From assembly GCF_014268505.2 (NCBI RefSeq), contig NZ_JABWQP020000011.1, forward strand, positions 1 to 64,000: a stretch of DNA of 64,000 nt, in the 5' to 3' direction. Shown here piece after piece: positions 34,096-42,532 of the stretch. A model generated the notes under the pieces. It ran no database searches. It was not told the DNA's origin and was given only the letters and a program-made list of their open reading frames with translations. Position 1 is the first letter of the stretch; every line of letters starts with the position of its first letter. This DNA is from Pseudomonas khorasanensis. GTDB taxonomy: Bacteria; Pseudomonadota; Gammaproteobacteria; Pseudomonadales; Pseudomonadaceae. A program made the translations under genes and the position numbers.

Positions 34096-34719
34096 TCCGG
34101 ATTCCTCGCAGGCATGACCGACTTGTATCGGTTCTAGATGTTTTATGGGTGGACTGCACTGCGAGTCGTATTCCTGTCAGTGCTGTCAGGAATACAAGCT
34201 AGTCGCGATTCTTCGATTGATCAAGAATATTTTTTATAAGCTTATAGCTTCTTCAAATCATTGAAAATAAAGGATAAAAACTGCAAATCACCAAAATGGT
34301 GAGGGCGTTCACCATTTTGGCGCACTTGACAGGATGGAAATATGAGCAAGATTTCCTATGTGAAATCAGCCGCTTGAAGTTGAGCTGTGGTTGCTTGCCC
34401 TAACTAGAAAATAAATGCGATGCACCCGTTTGGGTCCTGACACTTGCGCTAACTTGGCGGGCGTTTAGCCTGAGCGTTCAGACATGTTTTTGAGGGCTCT
34501 TCGAATAAATAATTAAAACTGATGAATATCAGAAAGTTGCACAGCGTTTACAACACCGATCAAGCGTCAAGCGAGGTACCCGGCACGCTTATTGATGCCG
34601 CCGCTGACACCATGGCCGGTGCATGAAAGTTGTCAGTTCCTCCGGCCATCGTCCGGCTTGCGCGTAGTGCGCCAGTCGCCTGATGAGCAAAAAATAATCA
34701 GAAGAACAGTGGAGCGGCC
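34096..34719. promoter_or_regulatory. Divergent regulatory region, hydA-preTA versus NCS1 transporter
   Basis: This is a 624-bp, comparatively AT-rich gap without a credible gene. It holds three perfect inverted repeats: GTATTCCTG-N10-CAGGAATAC (34168-34195), TATAAGCTTATA (34235-34246) and a 12-6-12 repeat beginning CCAAAATGGTGA (34291-34320). A weak sigma-54-like element (CGGCACGCTTATTGAT, 34581-34596) has TTGA rather than TTGC at -12. It is the probable control region for pyrimidine catabolism. Confidence 0.6.
34288..34320. promoter_or_regulatory. Candidate operator for the RutR-like repressor
   Basis: The half-site TCACCA/TGGTGA occurs three times in alternating orientation: 34288-34293, 34297-34302 and 34309-34314. 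The first two give TCACCA-N3-TGGTGA, which resembles the E. coli RutR palindrome (TTGACCA-N2-TGGTCAA). Confidence 0.5.
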
Positions 34720-36204
34720 ATGCAACAGATCAGATCGCAAGTGACCGAGCGCGACGGCTTGTTTGAGCTTGAAGCCGGCAGCGACGTCCTCGACAGTCCG
34801 CGTTACAACCACGACATGGCGCCGACCAAGGTGCGCGAACGCACCTGGAACAAATGGCATATCACTGCGCTGTGGGTCGGCATGTCGATTTGCGTGCCGA
34901 CTTACACCCTTGGCGGTGTGCTGACGGCGTATTTCGGTCTCAGCGTCGGCGAAGCGCTGCTGGCGATTCTGTTTGCCAACGTCATCGTCCTGGTTCCGCT
35001 GACGCTCAATGCGTTTCCGGGCACCAAATACGGCATTCCATTTCCGGTGCTGCTGCGCTCCTCGTTCGGTATTCTCGGTTCCAACGTGCCGTGCCTGATT
35101 CGCGCGCTGGTGGCGTGTGGCTGGTTTGGCATTCAAACGATGTTTGGCGGTCTGGCGATTCACCTGTTTCTCGGCTCGGTGTTCGAGGGCTGGAAGTCCC
35201 TTGGCGGCACAGGTGAGGTGATCGGTTTCATGGTGTTCTGGGCGCTGAATCTGTGGGTGGTGATTCGCGGTGCCGAGTCGATCAAATGGCTGGAAACCCT
35301 GTCCGCGCCGCTGCTGGTGGCGGTCGGTATCGGCTTGCTGGTGTGGGCGATGCCCAATGTGTCGATGACCGAGTTGCTGGCGATCCCGCCGAAACGTCCT
35401 GAAGGCGCCAGCGTGGTCAGTTACTTCGCGGCGGGGCTGACGGCGATGGTCGGTTTCTGGGCCACGCTGTCGTTGAACATTCCCGACTTCAGTCGCTACG
35501 CCAAGAGCCAGAAAGACCAGATTCTGGGGCAGATATTCGGCCTGCCGCTGACCATGTTCCTGTTTGCCGCACTGGGCGTGGTGATGACTGCCGCGTCGGT
35601 GAAACTGGTCGGCGTCACCGTGTCCGATCCGGTCACGCTGATCGGCCATATTCAGAGTCCGGTGTGGGTGGCGCTGGCCATGGCGCTCATCATCGTCGCC
35701 ACATTGTCGACCAACACCGCAGCGAATATTGTCTCGCCGACCAACGACTTCCAGAACATCGCGCCCAAGGTCATCAACCGCACCAAAGCCGTGTTGCTGA
35801 CCGGGGTGGTGGGGCTGGTGCTGATGGCCCATGAGCTATTGAAAAAGCTCGGGCTGATCGTTTCCGATATCAGTCTGGAGACGGTGTACTCGAACTGGCT
35901 GCTCGGCTATTCCAGCCTGCTCGGCCCCATTGCCGGGATCATGGTGGTGGATTATTTCCTGATCAAGAAACAGCGACTCGACCTGGCCGGGCTGTACCGC
36001 GATGACATCTATCCGGCATGGAACTGGGCAGGTTTTGTCGCGTTCGGCGTACCGGTGGTGTTGACCTTGCTGTCGTTGGGCAGCGATGCATTCAGCTGGT
36101 TCTACAGCTACGGCTGGTTCACCGGCTCGGCACTGGGCGGGGTGATTTATTACGGGTTATGCGTGATGCGCGCGCAGCCTTCGGTCGTGAAATCGGCGGT
36201 GTGA
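34720..36204 (+). CDS. NCS1-family nucleobase/hydantoin:cation symporter
   Basis: A 494-residue, 12-TM transporter of the Mhp1/CodB/PucI family. It shows RTWNKWHITALWVGMSICVPTYTLGG in TM1, NAFPGTKYGIPFPVLLRSSFG, WFGIQTMFGG and GFWATLSLNIPDFSRYAKSQKDQ. Position, divergent from hydA-preTA and just before the ureidohydrolase gene, points to uracil, thymine, dihydropyrimidine or hydantoin uptake. Confidence 0.93.
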   Translation: MQQIRSQVTERDGLFELEAGSDVLDSPRYNHDMAPTKVRERTWNKWHITALWVGMSICVPTYTLGGVLTAYFGLSVGEALLAILFANVIVLVPLTLNAFPGTKYGIPFPVLLRSSFGILGSNVPCLIRALVACGWFGIQTMFGGLAIHLFLGSVFEGWKSLGGTGEVIGFMVFWALNLWVVIRGAESIKWLETLSAPLLVAVGIGLLVWAMPNVSMTELLAIPPKRPEGASVVSYFAAGLTAMVGFWATLSLNIPDFSRYAKSQKDQILGQIFGLPLTMFLFAALGVVMTAASVKLVGVTVSDPVTLIGHIQSPVWVALAMALIIVATLSTNTAANIVSPTNDFQNIAPKVINRTKAVLLTGVVGLVLMAHELLKKLGLIVSDISLETVYSNWLLGYSSLLGPIAGIMVVDYFLIKKQRLDLAGLYRDDIYPAWNWAGFVAFGVPVVLTLLSLGSDAFSWFYSYGWFTGSALGGVIYYGLCVMRAQPSVVKSAV

Positions 36205-36209
36205 ATGCT

Positions 36210-36369
36210 GGCCTCTTCGCGAGCAGGCTCGCGAAGATGGCCGGACAGCGACCCACAAACTGATCGTTCCCACGCTCTGCGTGGGAATGCAGCCCTGGAC
36301 GCTCCGCGTCCCAACAGCGGACGCAATGCGTCCATGGATGAATGCCCACGCAGCGCATGGGCACTATCG
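36210..36369. repeat. Truncated REP plus second inverted-repeat family
   Basis: CTTCGCGAGCAGGCTCGCGA (36214-36233) is a REP lacking the CTCCCACA end. It is followed from 36261 by GATCGTTCCCACGCTCTGCG and related short palindromes (GGACGCTCCGCGTCC, GGACGCAATGCGTCC, GCCCACGCAGCGCATGGGC), a repeat family common in this genus. Confidence 0.75.
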
Positions 36370-36392
36370 GCATCAGCACTGAGGAGATCCCC

Positions 36393-37676
36393 ATGAACGC
36401 AGCCGTAGACGTTCTGCAATCGAGCCATCAGCACATCAACCGCGATCGCCTGTGGGCATCGCTCATGGAACTCGCCAAACTCGGCGCCACAGTCAAGGGT
36501 GGCGTCTGTCGCCTGGCCCTCACCGACCTCGACCGCCAGGCCCGCGACCTGTTCGTGCAGTGGTGCAAGGACGCCGGTTGCAGCGTCACGATCGATGCGG
36601 TCGGCAATATTTTCGCCCGTCGCGCCGGCCGCAACCCGAACCTTGCTCCCGTGATGACCGGCAGCCACATCGACACCCAGCCCACTGGTGGCAAGTTCGA
36701 CGGCTGCTTCGGCGTGCTCGCCGGCGTCGAAGTGCTGCGCACCCTCAACGACCTCGGCGTGGAAACCGAAGCGCCGCTGGAAGTGGTGGTCTGGACCAAC
36801 GAAGAAGGCTCGCGCTTTGCCCCGTGCATGATGGGCTCCGGCGTATTCGCCGAGAAGTTTACCCTGGAGGAAACCCTGGCCAAGGTCGATGCCGAGGGCG
36901 TTACCGTAGGCGAAGCCCTCAATGCCATCGGCTACGCTGGCTCGCGTGAGGTCAGCGGCCATAAAGTCGGCGCTTATTTTGAAGCGCACATCGAACAAGG
37001 CCCGATCCTTGAGGACGAAGCCAAGACCATCGGCGTTGTCCTTGGCGCACTCGGGCAAAAGTGGTTCGACCTCAAGTTGCGTGGCGTTGAGGCCCACGCC
37101 GGCCCAACGCCGATGCACTTGCGCAAGGACGCTCTGGTCGGCGCCTCGGTGATCGTCGGCGCCGTCAACCGCGCCGCCCTCGGCCACCAGCCCCACGCCT
37201 GCGGCACGGTTGGCTGCCTGCAAGCCTATCCGGGGTCGCGCAATGTGATTCCGGGCGAAGTGCGCATGACCCTCGATTTCCGGCACCTGGAACCGGCTCG
37301 GCTGGATTCGATGATCGCCGAAGTGAAACACATCATCGAGGCCACCTGCGAAGAACACGGTCTCACCTACGAGCTGACCCCGACAGCGGACTTTCCGCCG
37401 CTGTACTTTGACAAGGGCTGCGTGGAAGCGGTGCGCGGCGCGGCAAAAGGCCTGGGTCTGTCGCACATGGACATCGTCAGTGGCGCGGGGCATGACGCCA
37501 TTTTCGTCGCCGAACTCGGCCCGGCGGGGATGATCTTCGTGCCCTGCGAGGGCGGTATCAGCCACAACGAAATCGAGAACGCAGCACCGGACGATCTGGC
37601 GGCGGGGTGCGCGGTGTTGTTGCGGGCGATGCTGGCGGCTTCGGCGGCGGTGGCAGCCGGGCAGCGCGCGGCCTGA
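36393..37676 (+). CDS. Zn-dependent amidase (beta-ureidopropionase / N-carbamoyl amino acid hydrolase)
   Basis: A 427-residue M20-type amidase, third step of reductive pyrimidine breakdown: N-carbamoyl-beta-alanine to beta-alanine, CO2 and ammonia. Two-metal site motifs: TGSHIDTQPTGGKFDG, WTNEEGSRF, and FEAHIEQGP; the dimerisation domain starts near VLGALGQKWFDL. The start at 36393 has GAGGAG 6 bp upstream. Same strand as the NCS1 transporter, separated by the repeat cluster. The related allantoate amidohydrolase activity cannot be excluded, but the neighbourhood favours ureidopropionase. Confidence 0.9.
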   Translation: MNAAVDVLQSSHQHINRDRLWASLMELAKLGATVKGGVCRLALTDLDRQARDLFVQWCKDAGCSVTIDAVGNIFARRAGRNPNLAPVMTGSHIDTQPTGGKFDGCFGVLAGVEVLRTLNDLGVETEAPLEVVVWTNEEGSRFAPCMMGSGVFAEKFTLEETLAKVDAEGVTVGEALNAIGYAGSREVSGHKVGAYFEAHIEQGPILEDEAKTIGVVLGALGQKWFDLKLRGVEAHAGPTPMHLRKDALVGASVIVGAVNRAALGHQPHACGTVGCLQAYPGSRNVIPGEVRMTLDFRHLEPARLDSMIAEVKHIIEATCEEHGLTYELTPTADFPPLYFDKGCVEAVRGAAKGLGLSHMDIVSGAGHDAIFVAELGPAGMIFVPCEGGISHNEIENAAPDDLAAGCAVLLRAMLAASAAVAAGQRAA

Positions 37677-37751
37677 GAGAAACTCCTTTAAAAACCCTGA
37701 AACCCTGTGAGAGCCAGCGTGTTCCCACAGGGGTTTCGGGGTGGGATTGGA

Positions 37752-39140
37752 TCAGTCGTCAACATTCATCAGCTGCTGCACACCTTCCCACGCCTCGGCG
37801 CGCATGCGTTCGATGTCGAGTCCCGGAATCACGCCGTTATCGACCACAACTCTGCCACTCACCAGACTGTATTTCACCGTGATCGGCTCACCCGCAACCA
37901 CCGGCGCGACGGCGCTGTCGTGGAAACCGAAGAAGCGTGGATGATCGAGGCTGTAGATCACCAGATCCGCCGCCTGACCGACTTCCAGCGTGCCAACCGC
38001 GCCAAGGCCCAGAACCTGCGCGCCGCCTGCCGTGCCCCAATGAATGACGTCTTCAGCGGTGGTTGCCGACGCGCCTTGCTCGGCGCGGTGGATCAGCCAT
38101 GCGGTGTTGGCTTCGCCGACCATGCTTCCGGATTCGTTGGAGGCTACGCCATCCACGCCCAGCGAGATCGGCACGCCAGCCTCGTACATTTGCGGCACTG
38201 GCGCGACGCCGCTGCCCAGCCGCGCGTTGCTGACCGGGCAGTGGGAGATGCCAGTACCGGTTTGCGCGAGCATGCGGATTTCACCGTGTTGCAGGTGCAC
38301 GGCGTGGGCGAACCAGACGTCGGGGCCGAGCCATTCGTGTTCGGCGACAAATTCCACCGGCAGGCAGTTGTACTTGTCGCGGCAGAAATTGATGTAGTTC
38401 TGCGTCTCCGACAAGTGCGTGTGCAGGCGCAGGCCCAGACCGCGAGCTGTTTGCGCGAGTTCGCGCAGTAGCGTCGGCGGCAGTGAAAAAGTCGGGGTTG
38501 TCGGCGCGACTACCACCCTGCGCATCGCGTCCGGTGTGTCCTGGTGATAGCGCGATTTCAAGCGCTCGATATCGCCGACCATCTGCTCGAGGCTTTCCGG
38601 TTGCAGCGCGGTTTTCGAGAAGCCCGGATGGGCGCTGGCGGACTCCAGCGCGCCGCCGCGGCAGAGCACGAAGCGCAGGCCGAATTCTTCGGCCATGTCG
38701 AAGAGCAGGTCGCCGGTCTCGGTGCTGCCTTGGGCGTGATAGAGGTAATGGTGATCGGCGCAGGTGGTCACGCCGGACAACAATAATTCAACCATGCCCA
38801 GCCGTGCCGCGATCCGCGCCAACTGCGGGGTGAAACGGTTCAAACGCGGGTAGGGCACGCTGGCCAACCAGCCTTGCAGGTCCTGATTCAGACCTTCGGG
38901 CACGGCTTTGAGCAGGTTCTGGAACAAGTGATGGTGGGTGTTGATCCAGCCCGGATAGACAACGCAGTGGCGCGCGTCTATCACCCGTTCGCCGGGCAGC
39001 GCTTGCAGGTTGGCGGCCATTTCGGCAATGCGTCCGTTGACCACACGAATGTCCACGGCGCCGGCCCGGGCACGCGGGCCGCGCCGGCCGGTCATTACGG
39101 CCACCGGGTGTTTGATCAGGATGTTCTGAAATTGAGTCAT
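37752..39140 (-). CDS. 8-oxoguanine deaminase-like amidohydrolase
   Basis: A 462-residue TRZ/ATZ-type amidohydrolase. The HxH ligands are in WINTHHHLFQNL, further ligands in RLHTHLSETQNY, FAHAVHL and LGVDGVASNESG. The sequence as a whole matches pseudomonad 8-oxoguanine deaminases (the PA0142 group), which turn 8-oxoguanine into urate. The start at 39140 follows the NCS2 permease stop by 13 bp, forming a two-gene operon consistent with uptake and deamination of a purine base. Confidence 0.87.
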   Translation of the reverse strand: MTQFQNILIKHPVAVMTGRRGPRARAGAVDIRVVNGRIAEMAANLQALPGERVIDARHCVVYPGWINTHHHLFQNLLKAVPEGLNQDLQGWLASVPYPRLNRFTPQLARIAARLGMVELLLSGVTTCADHHYLYHAQGSTETGDLLFDMAEEFGLRFVLCRGGALESASAHPGFSKTALQPESLEQMVGDIERLKSRYHQDTPDAMRRVVVAPTTPTFSLPPTLLRELAQTARGLGLRLHTHLSETQNYINFCRDKYNCLPVEFVAEHEWLGPDVWFAHAVHLQHGEIRMLAQTGTGISHCPVSNARLGSGVAPVPQMYEAGVPISLGVDGVASNESGSMVGEANTAWLIHRAEQGASATTAEDVIHWGTAGGAQVLGLGAVGTLEVGQAADLVIYSLDHPRFFGFHDSAVAPVVAGEPITVKYSLVSGRVVVDNGVIPGLDIERMRAEAWEGVQQLMNVDD

Positions 39141-39153
39141 GGGCAGGCTCCAG

Positions 39154-40521
39154 TCAAAGGATGTGCGAGGCGGACTTGCCGGCGGTGGTTTGCGGCACGC
39201 TGACGCCATTGAGCGCGGCGTTGAGCAGCACCGACACCAGGCACGCGATGACCACGCTGCTGTGCAGGAACGGCTGCGACCACTCGGGCAGTTGTTTGAA
39301 CAACGTCGGCGCGAGCACCGGCACCAGCGCGGCGGCGAGGGTGAAACCGACAATCAGCACGTTGTAGCGATTGCGTTCGTAATCGACCTTGGACAGGGTC
39401 TGGATTCCCGCCGCCGCCACCACGCCGAACATGGCAATGCCGGCGCCACCGAGGGCGGCGGTCGGCATGGAAGCGATGATCGCGCCAGCCTTTGGCACCA
39501 GGGCAACCGAGCACATCAGCAAGCCGCTGACCGCCACCACCCAACGACTGCGCACGCCGGTGAGAATCACCAGACCAACGTTTTCCATAAAGGCAATAAA
39601 AGGAAACGCGGCAAACATCCCGGCGATGGTGCTGGCCAGGCCGTTGGCGCGCAGCCCGTTGATCACCTGTTTGTCCTCCACCGGTTTTTCGACGATGTCG
39701 CCGATGGCCACGAACAGCCCCATCGACTCGACCATTTGCACGATCATCACCACCACCATGGTTGCGATGGGGATCAGGCTGAAGGTCGGCAGGCCGAAGT
39801 AAAACGGGTAAGGCACGGTCAGCCACGGGGCTTCTTCGACGCTGTGAAAACTGCCCATGCCCAGACCGTAAGCCAGCCCGCCGCCGACCAGCATGCCGAC
39901 CAGCACTGCCATGTTGCGCAGCATCGGGCTGCCGTAGCGATTGACCAGCAGGATGGTCAGCAACACCACCACTGCCACGCCGAGAAATGCCGGCGCGCCA
40001 AAGTTGCTTGCGTTGCGTCCGCCACCCACCCATTCGTAGGCGATGGGGAACAATTGCAGGCCGATCACCGTGACGATGCACCCCGTCACCACGGGTGGAA
40101 AAAACCGCCGCAATCGACCGACGAAGGGCGCCACCAACATGGTGAAGATCCCCGCGCCGATCACCGCCCCACAGACTCCGGCAAAGCCTACCTCCGGGTT
40201 ACTGCCAATGGCGATCACCGGGCCGACGCTGCTGAATGCAACGCCCTGCAGGATCGGCAGGCGCACGCCGAATTTCCAGAAACCGACGGTTTGCAGCAGC
40301 GTGGCGATGCCGGAGCAAAACAGGGTGGTGCTGATCAGCACCACCGTCTCGGCGTGGGACATTTTCAGGGCACTGGCGACAATCAACGGCACGGCGATGG
40401 CGCCGATGTACGAGACGGCCATGTGTTGCAGGCCGAGGGTCAGCATCTGGCGTACCGACAGAATCCGGTCGACGGGATGCACGGTGGAGGCGGTTTGCGA
40501 TGAGGATGTGGCTGACGACAT
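39154..40521 (-). CDS. NCS2-family uracil/xanthine permease
   Basis: A 455-residue nucleobase:proton symporter with about 14 TM segments. Family blocks: LQHMAVSYIGAIAVPLIVASAL, LPILQGVAFSSVGPVIAIG, MVQMVESMGLFVAIGDI and NVGLVILTGVRSRWVV. The ATG at 40519-40521 has AGAGGTG 8 bp upstream. Its partner, the 8-oxoguanine-deaminase-like enzyme, suggests a purine or oxidised purine substrate rather than uracil. Confidence 0.93.
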   Translation of the reverse strand: MSSATSSSQTASTVHPVDRILSVRQMLTLGLQHMAVSYIGAIAVPLIVASALKMSHAETVVLISTTLFCSGIATLLQTVGFWKFGVRLPILQGVAFSSVGPVIAIGSNPEVGFAGVCGAVIGAGIFTMLVAPFVGRLRRFFPPVVTGCIVTVIGLQLFPIAYEWVGGGRNASNFGAPAFLGVAVVVLLTILLVNRYGSPMLRNMAVLVGMLVGGGLAYGLGMGSFHSVEEAPWLTVPYPFYFGLPTFSLIPIATMVVVMIVQMVESMGLFVAIGDIVEKPVEDKQVINGLRANGLASTIAGMFAAFPFIAFMENVGLVILTGVRSRWVVAVSGLLMCSVALVPKAGAIIASMPTAALGGAGIAMFGVVAAAGIQTLSKVDYERNRYNVLIVGFTLAAALVPVLAPTLFKQLPEWSQPFLHSSVVIACLVSVLLNAALNGVSVPQTTAGKSASHIL

Positions 40522-40605
40522 GGGAAACACCTCTGGCTGTTTTTGTGCGGTAGAGAGGGGTATTCGTCTGATGCCAATCAATTGACTGATGCCATGGTAA
40601 AGAAC

Positions 40606-40703
40606 CTGTGGCGAGGGAGCTTGCTCCCGCCGGACTGCGCAGCAGTCCGATGCTTTTCAGGGGCCGCTTTGCGCCCCAGCGGGAGCAAGCTCCCTCGCCA
40701 CAG
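40606..40703. repeat. Long inverted repeat (GGCGAGGGAGC class)
   Basis: CTGTGGCGAGGGAGCTTGCT at 40606-40625 is mirrored by AGCAAGCTCCCTCGCCACAG at 40684-40703, with a further internal stem (GGACTGCGCAGCAGTCC). Confidence 0.85.
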
Positions 40704-40776
40704 GGTGTTACCACCAATTGATTGGTTCCAGTCATTCGTGCTGCGAAGCCGCCATCCACCGGCTCCGTTGCCTGTT

Positions 40777-41829
40777 TCAGCCTGCTAGGCAGGCGGCGAA
40801 GCCCTGGTTCAGCGCCGCACGATCCAGGTCGCGGCCGATGAACACAATCTTGCTCGAGCGGGGCTCCGTGCCCCACGCGGTCGAGGCGCGGAATTCCACC
40901 AGGCTGTGCACGCCTTGCAGCACATAGCGCTGGTCTTCGTTTGCCACCGCCAGCACGCCTTTCATGCGGTAGAGGTTGTTGGCCTGGGAGGCGCGCAGCT
41001 CGCTGATCCAGCGGTGAAACGCGACCAGATTCACCGCGCCGTCCACAGCGATGCCCACCGACGACACGCTCGGATCGTGTTGGTGATCCAGCTCGTCAAC
41101 GGGGTGCTCGTGATGATCGTGGTGTTCGTGATGCTCGAGGTCAGCGCCGATTTCCATCAGCTTCTGCGTGCACTCGAAGGCACCGATACCTAGGATTTTC
41201 GTCAGGTCGATCTGTGCATGCGTCGAGGTCACGAGATCGGCGGTGGCGTTCAAGCCGCGAATCTTGCGGCGCAGGATTTCCACAGCCTCAGCGCTGACCA
41301 GATCGACCTTGTTGATGACGATGCGGTCGGCGCAGACAATCTGATCCACGGCCTGATTGTCGACGCCATCGAGCTGCAGATCTTCCAGGTGCTGGAGGAT
41401 GTGTTTGGCGTCAACCATGGTCACGATCGCGTCGAGTTCGACTTCTTCGGCAATCGGATCATTGATGAAGAAACTCTGCGCCACCGGGTAAGGGTCGGCC
41501 AGGCCACTGGTCTCGATGAGGATGTGATCGAGGCGCACTGGCCGCGCCACCAGCTCCCGGACGATACGCACCAGATCCTCGCGCACTTCGGCGGTGCAGC
41601 ACACGCAGCCGTTGACCATCTCGTAGATTTCTTCGGTTTCGGAGCTGAGCACCAGATCGCCGTCGATGCCGACTTCGCCGAACTCGTTTTCGATCACGGC
41701 GATCTTGCGCCCATGGTTCTCTTTGAGGATGTAATTGAGCAGCGTGGTTTTGCCGGCACCGAGAAAGCCGGTGAGGATGGTCACGGGGATTTTGTTGTTT
41801 CGGGTGGGCGCGTTGAAGGGCGTGTTCAT
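40777..41829 (-). CDS. COG0523 (CobW/P47K-type) metal-chaperone GTPase
   Basis: A 350-residue G3E GTPase: Walker A GFLGAGKTT (residues 21-29), the GCVCC metal site (C75, C77, C78), INKVDL for guanine recognition, and a CobW_C domain. A histidine-rich loop (LEHHEHHDHHEHPVDELDHQH) sits between the two domains and probably buffers zinc or another metal. It is the last minus-strand gene after UbiD/UbiX. Such GTPases deliver metal to client enzymes; the many metal-dependent amidohydrolases around it are possible clients. No Zur box was seen. Confidence 0.92.
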   Translation of the reverse strand: MNTPFNAPTRNNKIPVTILTGFLGAGKTTLLNYILKENHGRKIAVIENEFGEVGIDGDLVLSSETEEIYEMVNGCVCCTAEVREDLVRIVRELVARPVRLDHILIETSGLADPYPVAQSFFINDPIAEEVELDAIVTMVDAKHILQHLEDLQLDGVDNQAVDQIVCADRIVINKVDLVSAEAVEILRRKIRGLNATADLVTSTHAQIDLTKILGIGAFECTQKLMEIGADLEHHEHHDHHEHPVDELDHQHDPSVSSVGIAVDGAVNLVAFHRWISELRASQANNLYRMKGVLAVANEDQRYVLQGVHSLVEFRASTAWGTEPRSSKIVFIGRDLDRAALNQGFAACLAG

Positions 41830-41870
41830 CTGGAGCTCCTTACTGACGTTTTTGTCGGAGTGCGATCAAG

Positions 41871-41960
41871 GTGGGAGCGGGCGTGCCCGCGAATGCGGTG
41901 GTTCAACCACCACCATTGCTGAATGACAGACCGCCATCGCGAGCAGGCTCGCTCCCACAG
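41871..41960. repeat. REP pair overlapping the 3' end of the UbiX-like gene
   Basis: GTGGGAGCGGGCGTGCCCGC (41871-41890) faces TCGCGAGCAGGCTCGCTCCC (41937-41956). The second copy lies inside the coding frame of the flavin prenyltransferase gene. Confidence 0.85.
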
Positions 41961-42532
41961 GCTTGCGTGTGTTCTCGCCAGCGTCGCGCGGTGCCGGCGT
42001 CGAGGCCAAACAGGTCGAGTACCCGGCCGAGGCTGTGGTCGACCATTTGCGCAAGGTTTTCAGGGCGCGCGTAAAATGCCGGCACAGGCGGGGCGACGAT
42101 GGCGCCCATCTCGGTCACGGCGGTCATGTTGCGCAGATGAGCGAGGGTCAGCGGCGTTTCGCGGGCCATCAGCACCAGTGTGCGACGTTCCTTGAGTGTC
42201 ACGTCGGCGGCGCGACCGATCAGTCCCGATGACGCGCCCGTGGCAATCTCCGCCAGTGTGCGCATCGAACACGGCGCCACCACCATCCCGAGGCAGCGAA
42301 ACGAGCCGCTGGCAATCCCGGCGGCGACGTCATCGGCGCGGTGGTAATGGCTCGCCAGCGCGGTGACGTCGGCGAGTTTGTAGTCGGTTTCGTGGGCCAT
42401 GGTCAGCAGGGCGGCGCGGCTGATGATCAGGTGGCTTTCGATGTCCAGTTCGCCGAGTAATTGCAGCAGGCGCACGCCGTAGACGAACCCGGACGCGCCG
42501 CTGATGCCGACCACAATCCTTTGGCGACTCAC
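41903..42532 (-). CDS. UbiX-family flavin prenyltransferase with REP-encoded C-terminus
   Basis: A 209-residue prenyltransferase that makes the prenylated FMN cofactor for its UbiD partner. It begins RIVVGISGASGFVYGVRLLQ and has the CSMRTLAEIATG, GLIGRAADVTLKERRTLVLM and ETPLTLAHLRNM blocks. The GTG start overlaps the UbiD stop by 4 bp (GTGA), so the pair is translationally coupled. The last residues (ACGSEPARDGGLSFSNGGG) are read out of a REP, meaning the original stop was probably replaced. Second copy of this family is expected elsewhere for ubiquinone synthesis. Confidence 0.92.
   Translation of the reverse strand: MSRQRIVVGISGASGFVYGVRLLQLLGELDIESHLIISRAALLTMAHETDYKLADVTALASHYHRADDVAAGIASGSFRCLGMVVAPCSMRTLAEIATGASSGLIGRAADVTLKERRTLVLMARETPLTLAHLRNMTAVTEMGAIVAPPVPAFYARPENLAQMVDHSLGRVLDLFGLDAGTARRWREHTQACGSEPARDGGLSFSNGGG

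Noticed and set aside
34581..34596. Sigma-54-like promoter CGGCACGCTTATTGAT before the NCS1 gene
   Set aside because: The -12 element reads TTGA instead of TTGC and -24 starts CGG rather than TGG; too weak to call as a separate feature.
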